Of a stretch of DNA of 64,000 nt, positions 33,545 to 44,470 are shown one piece after another. The DNA comes from Shinisaurus crocodilurus (Eukaryota; Chordata; Lepidosauria; Squamata; Shinisauridae): contig CM037879.1 in the NCBI GenBank assembly GCA_021292165.1, positions 289,700,272-289,764,271 on the forward strand. Reading direction: 5' to 3'. The translations under genes were made by a program, and so were the position numbers. Each line of letters begins with the position of its first letter. Position 1 is the stretch's first letter. Under the pieces are notes generated by a model. It saw nothing but the letters and a program-made list of their open reading frames with translations. It did no database searches and was not told where the DNA came from.

Positions 33545-36247
33545 CATCATCATCAGGCGATCACTCGTGACCGAGTAAGATTGTCTTCCGGGATAAAAGA
33601 AGGAAATTCTAAAGAAGATTGTGTAGACTCTAGCGATGGGTCCGTAAGTGACTGTGGAGGCCAATTCTAGATCCACACAGCTTCCCACAGTGAGGACACA
33701 GGTTACCAGATAGAAGATGGTCCTGTAAAGGATTCGTTTGACGTGCTTTTCGCTTAGCACGTTTCTCCCTTTCACCTTGCACTCGGGCTTCTTCAAAGTC
33801 CATGGAACCTTTGTGAAAGGCCAGCCTCCATTTAGATCGTTCATGGGCCAGAGCTTCCCAGTTTTCGATGTTTATATTGCATTTTTTTAGATTAGCCTTA
33901 TGAACATCTTTAAACCTCTTATATTGACCACTGATATTCCGCTTTCCATCCTTGAGTTGGGAGTAAAGTAACTGCTTTGGGAGACGGCAGTCAGGCATTC
34001 GAACAACATGACCGGTCCACTGAAGTTGGCGTTGAAGGATCATTTTTTCAATGCTAGTAGTCTTTGCTTCTTCCAGTACACTGACATTTGTTCGCCTATC
34101 TTCCCAAGTAATTTGCAGGATTTTCCGGAGGCAACGTTGATGAAACCTTTCAAGGAGGTGGAAGTGACATTTATAGATAGTCCATGTTTCGCAGGCATAC
34201 AATAAAGTTGGTAATACAATGGCTTCATAAACCAGTGTTTTGGTCTTCTTACAAATATCCCGATCCTCGAACACTCTATGTTTCATTCGAGAAAATGCGG
34301 CACTTGCGGAGCTCAGACGATGCTGGATTTCACTGTCGATGTTAGCTGTAACAGAAAGATAGCTGCCAAGATAGAGAAAATGATCGACATTTTCCAGTAT
34401 TGTCCCGCCAAGCTGGATAGATGGCATCACCAAAGGATTGGCTTGCACTTGCTGATGAAGCACTTTGGGTTTTTTGATGTTAAGTGAGAGACCAAGTTTT
34501 TCGTATGCTTCTGCAAAAGCATTTAGGATAGTTTGGAGATCTTCCTCTGAATGTGCGGAGACCACATTATCATCAGCACACTGAAGTTCCACAACGGAGG
34601 TTGTAATTACCTTACTTTTTGCTTTCAGCCTGCTGAGATTAAAAGCTTTCCATCTGTTCGATATATAATTCCCACACCGGTGGGAAGTTTCCCCTTGACA
34701 AGATGTAAAACCATGGCGATGAAAATGGCAAATAATGTTGGGGCGATAACACATCCCTGTTTAACACCTGATCCCACTTTAAATGGAGCACCATGAGAGC
34801 CGTTGTTGTCCAAAACCGTTGCCGTCATGTTGTCATGGAGAAGTCGCAAGATATTCACAAATTTATTGGGGCATCCAATTTTCATAAGGGTAGTCCAGAG
34901 AGCTGTACGGTCTACAGTATCAAAGGCCTTAGCCAAATCGATAAATGCCATATAAAGGGGTTGATTTTGCTCCCGGCATTTTTCTTGGAGCTGACGTGCA
35001 GTAAAAATCATGTCTACTGTCCCTCTAGAGGGGCGGAAACCATATTGAGTTTCAGGGAGGATCTCTTCTGAAATAGATAGAAGACGGTTTGCGAGAATCC
35101 TAGCAAATATTTTACCTGCGGTTGCTAAGAGAGAAATGCCCCGATAGTTTCCACAGTCTGTTCTATCACCCTTCTTAAAGAGGGTGATAATTATGGCATC
35201 CCTGAAGTCTTCTGGGATCTCTTCTCTTATCCAGATTTTTTCGATGAGTTTATGAAGATGTTGTACAAGTTTGGGGCCCCCTTCTTTAAAGATTTCAGCA
35301 GGAATCCCATCTGGTCCACTAGCTTTGTTGTTCTTCATTTGACTAATGGCTTTTTTTACTTCATCCAAAGTGGGGAGTATTGCAAGTTCCTCTTTAATTT
35401 GTTTCTGCGGGATTTGCGAAAAAATCTCATTATCCACCTTAGATTTACGATTTAAAAGGTCATAATAATGCTCTTTCCAACGCAGTGCAATAGACTCTTT
35501 GTCTTTTAAGAGTTTGGTGCCATCTTTTGATTGTAAGGGGTTTGTACCATAGGTTTTTGGTCCATAAATGGCCCTTGTGGCCTTAAAAAAGCCCCGTGCA
35601 TCATGAGATTCTGCAAGTTGTTGAATTTCTTCAGCTTTCTTTTTCCACCAAGCGTTCTTAAGTTCTCTTGTTCTTCTTTGGACCTCAGCCTTTGCGCTAG
35701 CGTAGGTTTTTTTTCTTGGCAGCGCAGTTAATATCATTTTGCCATATTTGGAAGGCTTTCCTTTTTTGGTCAATTATATATTTAATCTCATTGTCATTTT
35801 CATCAAACCAATCCTGATGTTTCTTAGTTTCATATCCAATAGTTTGTTCACAAGCTGCAGTAATGGAGGTTTTCAGCTTAGACCAATGGTCCTCAATGTT
35901 GTCAGGAGGTTCCGTAGGTAGATGTTCCTTAAGAAGTGATTGAAGACGAGTTTGCTTAATAGGATCTTGAAGGACTTGGATGTTCATTTTACGCCTTGGT
36001 TTCCTTCCTTGAAGCCTACGTTGGGGAGCAATGTTGATAACCATTGTGGACCGGATTAGTCGGTGGTCTGTCCAGCAGTCGTCGGCACTCACCATGGCCC
36101 TAGTAAGAAGTACATCGTGGCGATCTCTAACACGGACAATTACATAATCCAGAAGATGCCAGTGCTTTGACCGTGGGTGCTGCCATGATGTTTTAAACTT
36201 ATTCTTTTGTCGAAAGAGCGTGTTTGTGATAGTGAGATTATGCTCTG
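33545..36247 (-). mobile_element. Non-LTR retrotransposon with C-terminal zinc finger, 5'-truncated
   Basis: A 2.7-kb LINE copy on the minus strand with a 9-bp target duplication CTCACCACT (33536-33544 and 36248-36256) and a GAT/ATG-repeat tail at 33545. Reading 5' to 3' it holds the C-terminal part of an endonuclease domain ('DCWTDHRLIRS', the SDH-like motif), a linker, reverse transcriptase, a post-RT region and a C2H2 zinc finger. It is the longest of four copies (others at 14028, 14384 and 43493). The clade (Ingi/Vingi-like, RTE-like or other) cannot be settled by eye. Confidence 0.9.
33630..36245 (-). pseudogene. LINE endonuclease/reverse transcriptase frame with two frameshifts
   Basis: One former reading frame in three pieces. 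The endonuclease end and linker run from 36245 to about 35710, where an A-run (eight A, one too many) shifts the frame. The reverse transcriptase follows (about 35710-34650), with 'NNKASGPDGIPAEIFK', 'LFKKGDRTDCGNYRGISLL', 'AFIDLAKAFDTVDR' and 'GSGVKQGCVIAPTLFA'. A one-base loss in a T-run near 34645 shifts it again. The last piece has 'CADDNVVSAHSEEDLQ' (motif C, with Cys where Tyr or Phe is usual), the post-RT region, and a C2H2 finger ('CPHCGKLCGSRIGLHSHLRTH'-like, ending at 33633). Otherwise the frame is open, so the copy is young. It is missing the N-terminal endonuclease and any ORF1. Confidence 0.85.
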
Positions 36248-36452
36248 CTCACCACTACGCTACACTGGCTCTCCCACTCTAGAGGCATTCAAGGTGCAGC
36301 TGGACAGCCATCTGTCAGGGATGCTTTGACCTGGTCTCCTGCATTGAGCAGGGGGTTGGACTCGATGGCCTCATGGGCCCCTTCCAACTCTACTTTTCTA
36401 TGATTCTATGATTCTATGAACTGATTCTATGAACTGATGAACTGATTCTATG

Positions 36453-36488
36453 AACAAGGTTGTTGAGTGGGTATTTTGTTTCCATCTT
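36453..36488. repeat. 36-bp perfect direct repeat, left copy
   Basis: 'aacaaggttgttgagtgggt' and 16 further bases recur without change at 39658-39693. See the matching entry. Confidence 0.9.
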
Positions 36489-36599
36489 ACCTGGGGTATT
36501 GAAGCACAGAGTTCTGCTGCGGTGTCCTTATCACTTTATCCCACACCCAACACAGATAATACGGATAAACCTTGTAATGGAGCACTCTTTAATATTTAC

Positions 36600-37119
36600 T
36601 GATGCACTGTTCTCTTAGATTATTTACCTGTTGCTCGGAAGTTAACACAAGGTCATTGTGAATGGATTTTCCACGCCCTTTTGACAGCTGAAAGACTGAT
36701 ATTACAGCACTGGAAGGATAAAGGCCCACCTCCTATAACACAATGGATTGAGGACCTAACACCACTTTCAACATTCGAAAGGGTGGTGCTTAGACGCCAC
36801 CTGCGAATGGATAAATATATGGATATTTGGTCTGCCTTTCTTGAAGCTTATGCATAACTGTTTTTATTGATAGCTGTATTTCCATATATACACATAGACA
36901 CAGATTTCATATGCATCTCTTGTAAGTGATTTAGGGCACAATCCTAGCATGTTTAGACAGAGAAAAGGCCTACAACTCTCAGCATGCTGGGAGTTATAAG
37001 CCTTTTCTCTGTCTAAACATGCATAGGACTGTGCCGTTATTTAAATGTATGTAAGAAACTTGCGCTTCTTTCTCTCTTTTTTTCTTTTTATGGTTTTGGT
37101 CTTTTTGAAATTCACAATA

Positions 37120-37161
<42 letters not shown>
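36600..37161 (+). mobile_element. L1/Tx1-like LINE 3' end
   Basis: A short frame around 36655-36857 reads like an L1/Tx1 ORF2 C-terminus ('AERLILQHWKDKGPPP', 'FERVVLRRHLRMDKYMDIW') ending in TAA. An A/T-rich 3' UTR and a tail that merges into (AAT)n at 37118-37161 follow. It is interrupted by the palindrome at 36934-37036. 5' end unclear. Confidence 0.65.
36934..37036. mobile_element. TTAA-type palindromic MITE (decayed flanks)
   Basis: Ends 'gggcacaatcctagcatg' and 'catgcataggactgtgccg' are inverted. The centre is 'ctacaactctcagcatgctg'. Flanks TTTA and TTAT each differ by one base from TTAA. Same family as 44340-44470. Confidence 0.7.
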
Positions 37162-37162
<1 letters not shown>

Positions 37163-37163
37163 G

Positions 37164-37202
<39 letters not shown>
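37118..37202. repeat. (AAT)n(GAT)n microsatellite
   Basis: About fourteen AAT units then about thirteen GAT units, at the tail of the L1-like fragment. Confidence 0.9.
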
Positions 37203-37203
<1 letters not shown>

Positions 37204-37636
37204 ACACACAAAAAACATGATTGAGCATTCTTCCTCTTCCTCCTTTCTGTTTCTGCACACTCACACTCCACCTCCCCCCTGCATGGAATTACACAATGAA
37301 AATTCAACTCAGCTGTTGTTAGGATTACACAGCGCAGGAGGAGAAAGACATCTGGAGATTAGAAGGACTGAGGGTGGATGCCTCAGAGATCTTGTTGGCG
37401 AGATATAAATACAAGGGTTCCCAGACCCAAGCAACAGGAAGTGTGTTGGTACTTCTGTAAAATATTAAGAATGCATTAACGGAGTGAAGTAAGATGGCAT
37501 AAAATAATGGGTTCATTAAGACTGAAAGAGGATTACCCGCATAGCCAGGACTGGCATCAATGGTAGGCATAGTGGGGCACCTGCCAAGGGCCTACACCCC
37601 AGCAGGGGTCCACTGGCAAGAGCCCCTTGAATATGC
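37203..37636. other. Unassigned sequence
   Basis: No gene recognised. The end (about 37550-37625, 'ggcatcaatggtaggcatag') is shared with the low-copy repeat near 22475 and 7820. Confidence 0.35.
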
Positions 37637-37830
37637 TCACCTCGGACAACACAACAACCCACATGGGTACAACAACCCCAAGAACAAGCCATGGGTCATC
37701 AGGGTGGTTTGTTGCCCTCAAACAAGCTACCCTGTGGGAATCAGTCTCAGTTTGCACGACACAGTAACCCATCCTGGGTGGGTAGCAACCCAAGATGGGT
37801 TGTCGTGTGTCATGCAAACCCAGGCACAGT
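37637..37830. mobile_element. Palindromic repeat, 'cacaacaacccacatggg' family
   Basis: Alternating inverted blocks ('acaagccatgggtcatcagg', 'gatgggttgtcgtgtgtcat') like those at 18190-18330. Non-coding foldback-type repeat. Confidence 0.55.
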
Positions 37831-37944
37831 TAGAATTTTTTCTTACGATTGTACACTTCTCCGAATTTTGCAATGCAGTTCTCTACTCAAAAACTGTGTA
37901 CAAAAATGCATAGATTAGGGAATGTTGCATACAAAAATGCATAT

Positions 37945-38213
37945 ACAGTAATACCCTGGATTGCAAGCATAATTCGTTCCGGAACCGTGCTTGTAATCCA
38001 AATCACTCTTCTATCAAAGCGAGTCTCTGGCGGGCGTGAGCAGGGCCAATTTCGGCCTGCTACGCCCGCTCGAGGAGAGCAGTTACATCCCTACGACTAC
38101 TTGTATTGCAAGACGTCGCTTGTTTATCAAGTCAAAAATTATTTTAAAAAATTTGCTTGTCTTGCAAAACGCTCTCAGACCGAGTTACTTGCAAGCCAAG
38201 GTATTACTGTATA
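37945..38213. mobile_element. Tc1/mariner-type MITE, copy 3, nested
   Basis: Ends 'cagtaataccctggattgca' and 'gcaagccaaggtattactg', TA on both sides. It is inserted in an A/T-rich dispersed repeat ('acaaaaatgcatata | tatatggaacag') that also occurs near 640-880. Confidence 0.85.
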
Positions 38214-38639
38214 TATGGAACAGTTGTGTACAAAAATGCACATATAAGGGGAAATTGCATACGAAAATGCATGTTATTTTTGTGCGGGTTTAATAAATAA
38301 ATAAATAAATTCGGAGACCGAACTTATGACTGAATACATGTGAAACTGAGATGGACTGAAAACGTACAGAAGTGTCCATCCCTATCGCTGACCATCAAAG
38401 TAGACTGTGTAGAGCTAGAGGAGCTAATGGTCTGAGTCAGTGTAAGTAAGCCCATTTCACAGGTTCATGTGCCCCAGCTGGTCTGTGCTAACTTGGCATT
38501 ATGGGGAATGTCTCCCGTACACATCTCCGTGATAAAATCTCATAAACAAAACATCAAGCATTTCCCCACTCTCTGCAAGTGGCTGGACTGGGCGCAGGGG
38601 AACATTAAATTGCAACAGTATCACATCATGAATCGCAAC

Positions 38640-38985
38640 AAGGTCTGCCACGGACGGCCTTCTCCTTATCCCATCAGCCAGAGCAGCCAGGCTGGTGGGG
38701 ACTAGGAAGAGGGCCTTCTCTGTGGCGGCCCCCACATTATGGAACTCCCTCCCTAGTGACCTTCGCCATGCCCCCTCCGTGATGAGCTTCCGCCGTGCAT
38801 TAAAAACATGGCTGTTCAGGCGGGAATATGGGGTGGGTTCGGTTTTTAATAAGAATTTTATATTGTTTTAATTATTGTATTTTATTGTGTTTTGTTGTAT
38901 TTTGGTTGTACATCGCCCAGAGTGGCCGGGTGACCGGCCAGATGGGCGATTGATAAATATAATAAATGAAATGAAATGAAATGAA
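38640..38985 (+). mobile_element. L2-like LINE 3' end
   Basis: Has 'agagggccttctctgtggcg', 'catggctgttcaggcgggaa', 'catcgcccagagtggccggg' and an ATAAATATAATAAATGAAATGAAATG tail. 5'-truncated and non-coding. Confidence 0.7.
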
Positions 38986-39905
38986 ATGAAATGAAATTAA
39001 TATCTTTTATTACTGGTATGACACCAATCGGCAGCATCCTCACGCAACCTCCATAACCTCTGCTTAGGCCCTGAGCATCAGTGTCCCTTAGTGTTGCTTT
39101 GCTGCTGCCATAGAAGTCAACATTCTGATCTGTTCCCTTCTCATCATGCTGTTCAGCACTCATCCGTTGGCCTAACATGGCAGATCTGTGACTGATACAA
39201 AAGAATCCCTTTGTGTGGTCCATAATCTGTTTCTCCTTCTCTGCTTCTCATTGGATTAATCTGTCCAGAACAGCCACGCAAACAAACCTTCTCATGTGGT
39301 CCAGTGCCACTGAAAACAAACCAACAAATTCCTTGCTAGCAGCTCTTGTCATTTCTGGATGTGGTCCATAATGGTTTTGTGTGTGCATGTGTGTTTTATC
39401 CTCATCGCAAGCATCAGCTCAGCTGCTTGCTGGGAACCATTCATGGTGATGTGTTTGAAAGAATCCAACTTGAATCCATGTCAAAAAAAAAAGCCTGACG
39501 AATAAAACATCCCAAAATTAGAAAGAAATAAGGATAGGAAAACGAGATCTAAAAATAAAAAAGGCAGCTTGCTTTCTGACATTTCCCCCCCCTGAGAATT
39601 TCTACAGAAATGTTATATTTATGGAATCCCTAAATTTAGAGACCTGTAGCTCTTGAAAACAAGGTTGTTGAGTGGGTATTTTGTTTCCATCTTGATTTTG
39701 GAATATTTCTAATCAGGACTGAAAATATGTCCCCAGTGTATTCTACTGGCACTCTATGCACCATGATCAACATGGAGGAAATCTTTTACGAGTTGTTTGT
39801 GTTCCTGCCCACTTTTACCACTGATGTACACATGGTTCAAATTCAGTGCTCACTCAGCTCCTAAGATGTGCAAAAAGAAACTGCCTTAAACTGTTGTTGG
39901 CTACT
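38986..39905. other. Unassigned; holds the second 36-bp repeat copy
   Basis: No gene recognised. Positions 39658-39693 repeat 36453-36488 exactly. Confidence 0.4.
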
Positions 39906-40033
39906 CCAGCCTTTCCCTACCTGGTATTCTCCAGATGTTTTGGACTTCAACTCCCAGCAGCCTCAGCCAGCATAGCCCATGGTCAAGAATGCTGGGGGTT
40001 GCAGTCCAAAACATCTGGAAGGCACTAGGTTGC
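39906..40033. mobile_element. Palindromic MITE, CAGCCTTCCCC family
   Basis: Left arm 'ccagcctttccctacctgg', right arm 'catctggaaggcactaggtt', with 'cttcaactcccagcagcctc' in the core. Confidence 0.7.
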
Positions 40034-40609
40034 CGGTCTACTCAGCAGCTCTTGAGCAGAGGTATTTACCAGACCTGAGGTCCTCCTAGCTAGAGAGTCA
40101 GCCTGGGACCTTCCATGTGCTCTACCATCAAGTGATGGATCTCCCCTCAAAATATGACCTTCTCTGCATTCTTCTTGCAACTGGTCGTGCACCCCTCTGC
40201 CCTGCAGCCAGGTTTCCAACCACAAGGCAGGTGGGTGTAGACCCAGATGGTGTAGTAGGTGGTCCATGTTGGCTCCCAGCATAGAAGACGGTAGGATGAG
40301 AACCCATCACCCCAAGCAGAGGGCAGTTGACAGAAGTAAACCACTGCACTGCAACAGTTGGTTTTAATCTGGGACAATTTGTGTGTCAGGCAGACATGAT
40401 CTGACCAGGGCACTGCAGAACCTGCAACCAAAGACTGTGACCTATGTACACCATTGAGCCTCAGGTCTAGACCTCCACTGCTAATGGTCATGTGTTTGCT
40501 AATGGAGTGAGTGAAAACGCATAACTCAACCTAGTTGGATTTGCTTGGCACTAGCATTGCTTGCTGGTTCCAGCAGCACCATTGCCGCTGTGCTCAAAAA
40601 GCCGTGTTG
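40034..40609. other. Unassigned sequence
   Basis: No gene recognised. The first 100 bases may be a decayed tRNA-type SINE ('gggaccttccatgtgctcta'). Confidence 0.3.
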
Positions 40610-40790
40610 AGTCTAAGAACATGCTGGAAGAGCCATGCTGGATCTGGCCAAGGGTCCATCTAGTCCAGCATTCTGTTCACACAGTGGCCAACCAGCTGCC
40701 CACGGGATCCCACAGGCAAGGACATGAGAGCAACAGCACCTTCCCCCACCAATGTTCCCCAGCTACTGGTGTACATAAGCATACTGCCTC
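40610..40790 (-). mobile_element. LINE 3'-end repeat, antisense
   Basis: Antisense member of the family at 6546-7308: 'aagagccatgctggatctgg', 'ccagcattctgttcacacag', 'tgcccacgggatccca'. Confidence 0.6.
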
Positions 40791-40920
40791 TGACTGAGAC
40801 TGGAACAACATTCAACATGGCATTGCGCATCATCCCCATGTGGAACGCACAGGCATCAGTTCCACATTGATCCAGTACCTCTGACTTTCACAAACCCCTT
40901 CGGATGGAAATGCCCTAAGG

Positions 40921-41037
40921 CAGTGTTCTCCAACCTTGGGTCCCCAGATGTTTTTGGCCTACAACTCCCAGCATGCCCCAGCCAGCGTAGGAGTTGTAGG
41001 CCAAAAACATCTGGGGACCCAAGGTTGGAGAACACTG
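40921..41037. mobile_element. CAGTGTTCTCC palindromic MITE, central deletion
   Basis: Perfect target duplication CCCTAAGG (40913-40920 and 41038-41045). The right arm has lost the part next to the centre, so one 'cagcatgcccc' motif is missing. Confidence 0.9.
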
Positions 41038-42953
41038 CCCTAAGGAATAGGCTGCCTGACGCAGGGACAAACCAAACATTCTGCCAGTGGTCTGGCCAGT
41101 GGTCAGGAACGCTGGGAGTTGTACTCTAACACATCTTGAGAGTCCCAGCTTGGGGGAGGCTGAAAGAGATGGAAATGCAGGGAGGGAGAGAGAGGGCCTT
41201 TTTCCTTCCTGATTTAGGGGCCCTCTCTCCCGTCTCTCCCTCATAGGCTCATATTTCTCTCTCCACTGAGGATCACCTTAATTCAGGCCACATCAAGCCG
41301 TGCGCAGGCCAGTGAACAGCTGTTTGAAGAATTCTTAATGAAAGCCAGGTCCGACGAGGCCTGGTCGGCCGGGGCACGTTTCGAAATGCCAGATATACAC
41401 GCGAGGAGGGCATTGTGCGCGCAGGCGAGGAATGTGCAGAATTCACATCAAAGGAATTCTCAGGAACCAGATCAGAGCTGCTGCAACCTCCACGCCTCCT
41501 TGATGCAATCTGGGCTCCCCTTGCTCAGGTTCACTTCAAATGATCCCTGCTCTTGAGGATGGCTTTGATCTGGCCCCCAGGGCCCACACTGACTTCTCCA
41601 GGTAATGATCTTGAACTGTCGTCGTCTGCTCGGAGGGTCCCAGATTGGGCCCCTGAAGCTACTGGACTTATAGCCTGAGTGGCGGCAGGGGGGGGGAGCT
41701 CCAATCTGAGGAGAGCAGCGGGAGGTATCGGACTCTCACCCTTGGTTGTGACAATGCAGGTGTCTCAGGGGAGGAGTCAGAATCAATCCACCAAACACCC
41801 AAGACGACACAGGATTCCCAACGGAGAAGGCAAGAGGTGGGACATCAAAGTCATTCAACAGCACCACAGCATGGCTGAAAGTCGGGAACGCTGGGAGTTG
41901 TGGTCCAAAACATCAGGAGGGCCCCAGATTGGGGGAGTCTGGTTTAGACTCTGGACTGAACGGTCTTATGCCTCCCCCACTTCTTTAGGTGTTACAGGGC
42001 ACATTCGCACATCAAGCCCTGGCAATAAGTCACGGTGGGTTGGCCGTTGTGCGAACAACCCACGGCGTGCCCAACAGGCGATCGTGCATTGTTCACTGCC
42101 TGCCTCCCCCCCTTTCCCCCTCGGTCCTCCCACGGGTATCCCAGGGGACACTGCAGCAGGATCAACTTGTTCTCTCCCCCTCCCCCCCACGGCTGTGATC
42201 GTGAGCCCTTTTGGCTCGCCACGCCATGGCTTTTTCCCCATTTACCCTTTTTTTTGGTGGGGGGAGATAATGAAAGCTGGCTTGACGGCTGGCTTTTGTG
42301 ATCCCCATCTTGACAGCCATCGACCGACAGCCCCTTCAAAGTGCCCAAGCAACACCTTGGAAGGGCTGGGAGACCTTTTTTTTTTTTTTTTTAAAGAAAT
42401 TTTGCTCACACAATGTGTGCAAATAGATTCGTTCTTCTTTTTCTTTTCTTTTTTTATTTACCTGCACTTGCACAACTATGGAGGTTCGCAGTTGTGCGAG
42501 TGCGGAAATTTGAAACCTTGGCTGGGTCAACGTCCTGGGGAGTACCTGCAGCAGGTACCAACCCTGGACATTGCCCCAAAGAAACTCCAGATAGTTTTTT
42601 TTCTTTCCTTTGCTTTCTCTTGACAGCTGTCAAAAGGCGAGCTGTTAAGGGAGAGCAAAGGTGAAAGTGATCTTTGCTCGTGATCTACACCCCCTTCGCA
42701 GTGAGATCCTCATCTTTTTTTCTTTGCCTTGACAGTGCTCAGGGTGATGTACATTTTGCACTTTCCCCTGAGATTCTAGTTGCTCGGGAAAGTGCAAAAG
42801 TTCACCCCACCCCTTTTTCGGAGGAAAAGGAGTTTTGACAGTAAGCTAGCCATCAAAACTCTGGGTCCTCATTAAAGGGGAGGGGGGTTTGAGAGGACAA
42901 TGGGTGGTTTTTGATCGGGACATATGCAGCCATATACATCTGTATTACATCAC
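41038..42953. other. Unassigned; two MITE half-arms
   Basis: No gene recognised despite a long open frame at 41679-42623, which runs through a MITE arm (41880-41940), the 'cacattcgcacatcaagccc' palindromic repeat (41998-42075) and homopolymer T tracts. It reads as a chance frame. Another half-arm lies at 41095-41162. Confidence 0.45.
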
Positions 42954-43194
42954 TCACTTCAAATTGTGGTAAGCCAGCTTGGTTGTGCTAAGGCGGCCCT
43001 CATGTTCATTCTGCTGACTGAGATCTTGGATCTGGTCTTGCCCTGAGAGCACCAATGTTGCTGTCTGTGCTAGGTTGTTGATGCTGTTTTTCCAGATGGT
43101 TTGGCTGGTAGAGGAGAAGGGTTTCAACATTTGGTGAGGTTGTAAAACCACTAGAGTGCATGGCAGCAATGAGGAAAATGCTTGGGTATCTTTC

Positions 43195-44288
43195 TTTTTT
43201 TCTTTTTTTAAATTTTATTTATTTATTTAGAGTTTCAAATAATATACAACAAAAACCATAGCAACATACAAATAACAACTACAGTGCCCCCTTCACCATA
43301 CAGGACCAAAGACTATTCATTCTCTATATTCCCCTATTACTCAATATTAAAAAAAACACACATCATATCTTGACAAGGCATGCTCCCTTTTCCCTTGACT
43401 AGCACAAAATCTAAAAATACCCCCCAAATATCCTTAAAATTATTTATCTTTAATTGTCCCTTTTTGCATTTAATACAGCAAGTTAACTTATCATCATCAG
43501 GGCGATCACTCGTGACCGAGTAAGATTGTCTTCCGGGATAAAAGGAGGAAATTCTAAAGAAGATTGTGTAGACTCTAGCGATGGGTCCGTAAGTGACTGT
43601 GGAGGCCAATTCTAGATCCACACAGCTTCCCACAGTGAGGACACAGGTTACCAGATAGAAGATGGTCCTGTAAAGGATTCATTTGACGTGCTTTTCGCCT
43701 AGCACGTTTCTCCCTTTCACCTTGCACTCGGGCTTCTTCAAAGTCCATGGAACCTTTGTGAAAGGCCAACCTCCATTTAGATCGTTCATGGGCCAGAGCT
43801 TCCCAGTTTTCGATGTTTATATTGCATTTTTTTAGATTTGCCTTATGAACATCTTTAAACCTCTTATATTGACCACCGATATTCCGCTTTCCATCCTTGA
43901 GTTGGGAGTAAAGTAACTGCTTTGGGAGACGGCAGTCAGGCATTCGAACAACATGACCGGTCCACTGAAGTTGGCGTTGAAGGATCATTTTTTCAATGCT
44001 AGTAGTCTTTGCTTCTTCCAGTACACTGACATTTGTTCGCCTATCTTCCCAAGTAATTTGCAGGATTTTCCGGAGGCAATGTTGATGAAACCTTTCAAGG
44101 AGGTGGAAGTGACGTTTATAGATAGTCCATGTTTCGCAGGCATACAATAAAGTTGGTAATACAGTGGCTTCATAAACCAGTGTTACAGTAATGTCCCATA
44201 CCTCCTTGTACCAATCAACAATTGAAAAAACATGTTGGACTTTCCATTTCCTTGCTATCATTAATCTCCCAGCTGTTAACAAGTTTAC
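43195..44288 (-). mobile_element. L1-like LINE 3' end, split
   Basis: On the minus strand the C-terminal end of an L1 ORF2 reads 'AGRLMIARKWK', 'WYKEVWDIT', then after the nested LINE 'DKLTCCIKCKKGQLKINNFKD', followed by a 3' UTR and A-rich tail near 43195. It is bounded by an 18-bp target duplication with two mismatches (43177-43194 and 44289-44306). Pieces 43195-43492 and 44182-44288. Confidence 0.8.
43493..44181 (-). mobile_element. Zinc-finger LINE, 5'-truncated copy nested in L1
   Basis: About 690 bp of the same LINE as 33545-36247, from 'LVYEATVLPTLLYACETWT' through the intact C2H2 finger ('CPHCGKLCGSRIGLHSHLR') to the 3' UTR and short GAT tail. Its frame is open over the retained part, so it is about as young as the copy at 33545. 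Confidence 0.85.
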
Positions 44289-44339
44289 AATACTTGGGCA
44301 TCTTTCATGCTCCTGTGTGCCCCCATGGACATCACTTAA

Positions 44340-44470
44340 GGTGCAATCCTATGGAATTTAGACAGAAAAAAGGCTGACAGCTCCCAGCATGCCCCAGCAA
44401 GCTATGTTGGCTGGGGCATGCTGGGAGTTGTTAGCCTTTTTTCTGTCTAAATTTGCATAGGATTGTGCCC
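44340..44470. mobile_element. TTAA-flanked palindromic MITE (piggyBac-like)
   Basis: Perfect TTAA on both sides (44336-44339 and 44471-44474). Inverted ends 'ggtgcaatcctatg' and 'cataggattgtgccc' extend through 'tttagacagaaaaaaggct'. The centre 'ctcccagcatgccccagca' repeats the motif found in the unrelated CAGTGTTCTCC MITEs. TTAA duplication is the piggyBac signature; no transposase. Confidence 0.8.

Larger units (their letters stand above)
33316..36272 (-). mobile_element. Sauria-type SINE, middle layer of the nest
   Basis: Antisense SINE in pieces 33316-33544 and 36248-36272. The short repeat GCTCT flanks it (33311-33315 and 36268-36272). The break in its head ('ctctcaccact | acgctacactggct') is filled by the LINE at 33545-36247, and CTCACCACT is present on both sides. 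Confidence 0.85.
33035..36436 (+). mobile_element. CR1 LINE 3' end, outer layer of a triple nest
   Basis: Pieces 33035-33315 and 36273-36436. The left piece has typical CR1 3' sequence ('cctatgaggagagactgaaa', 'agatatgatcgcactcttcc', 'gaggtggtgagctct'); the right piece resumes 'cccactctagaggcattcaa' and ends in ATTCTATG units. Compare the uninterrupted 25141-25180. The Sauria SINE, itself split by a LINE, lies between. Confidence 0.9.

Noticed and set aside
41679..42623. A 314-residue open frame on the plus strand
   Set aside because: It crosses a MITE arm, a palindromic repeat and poly-T tracts, and its protein shows no domain or stable composition. Chance frame.
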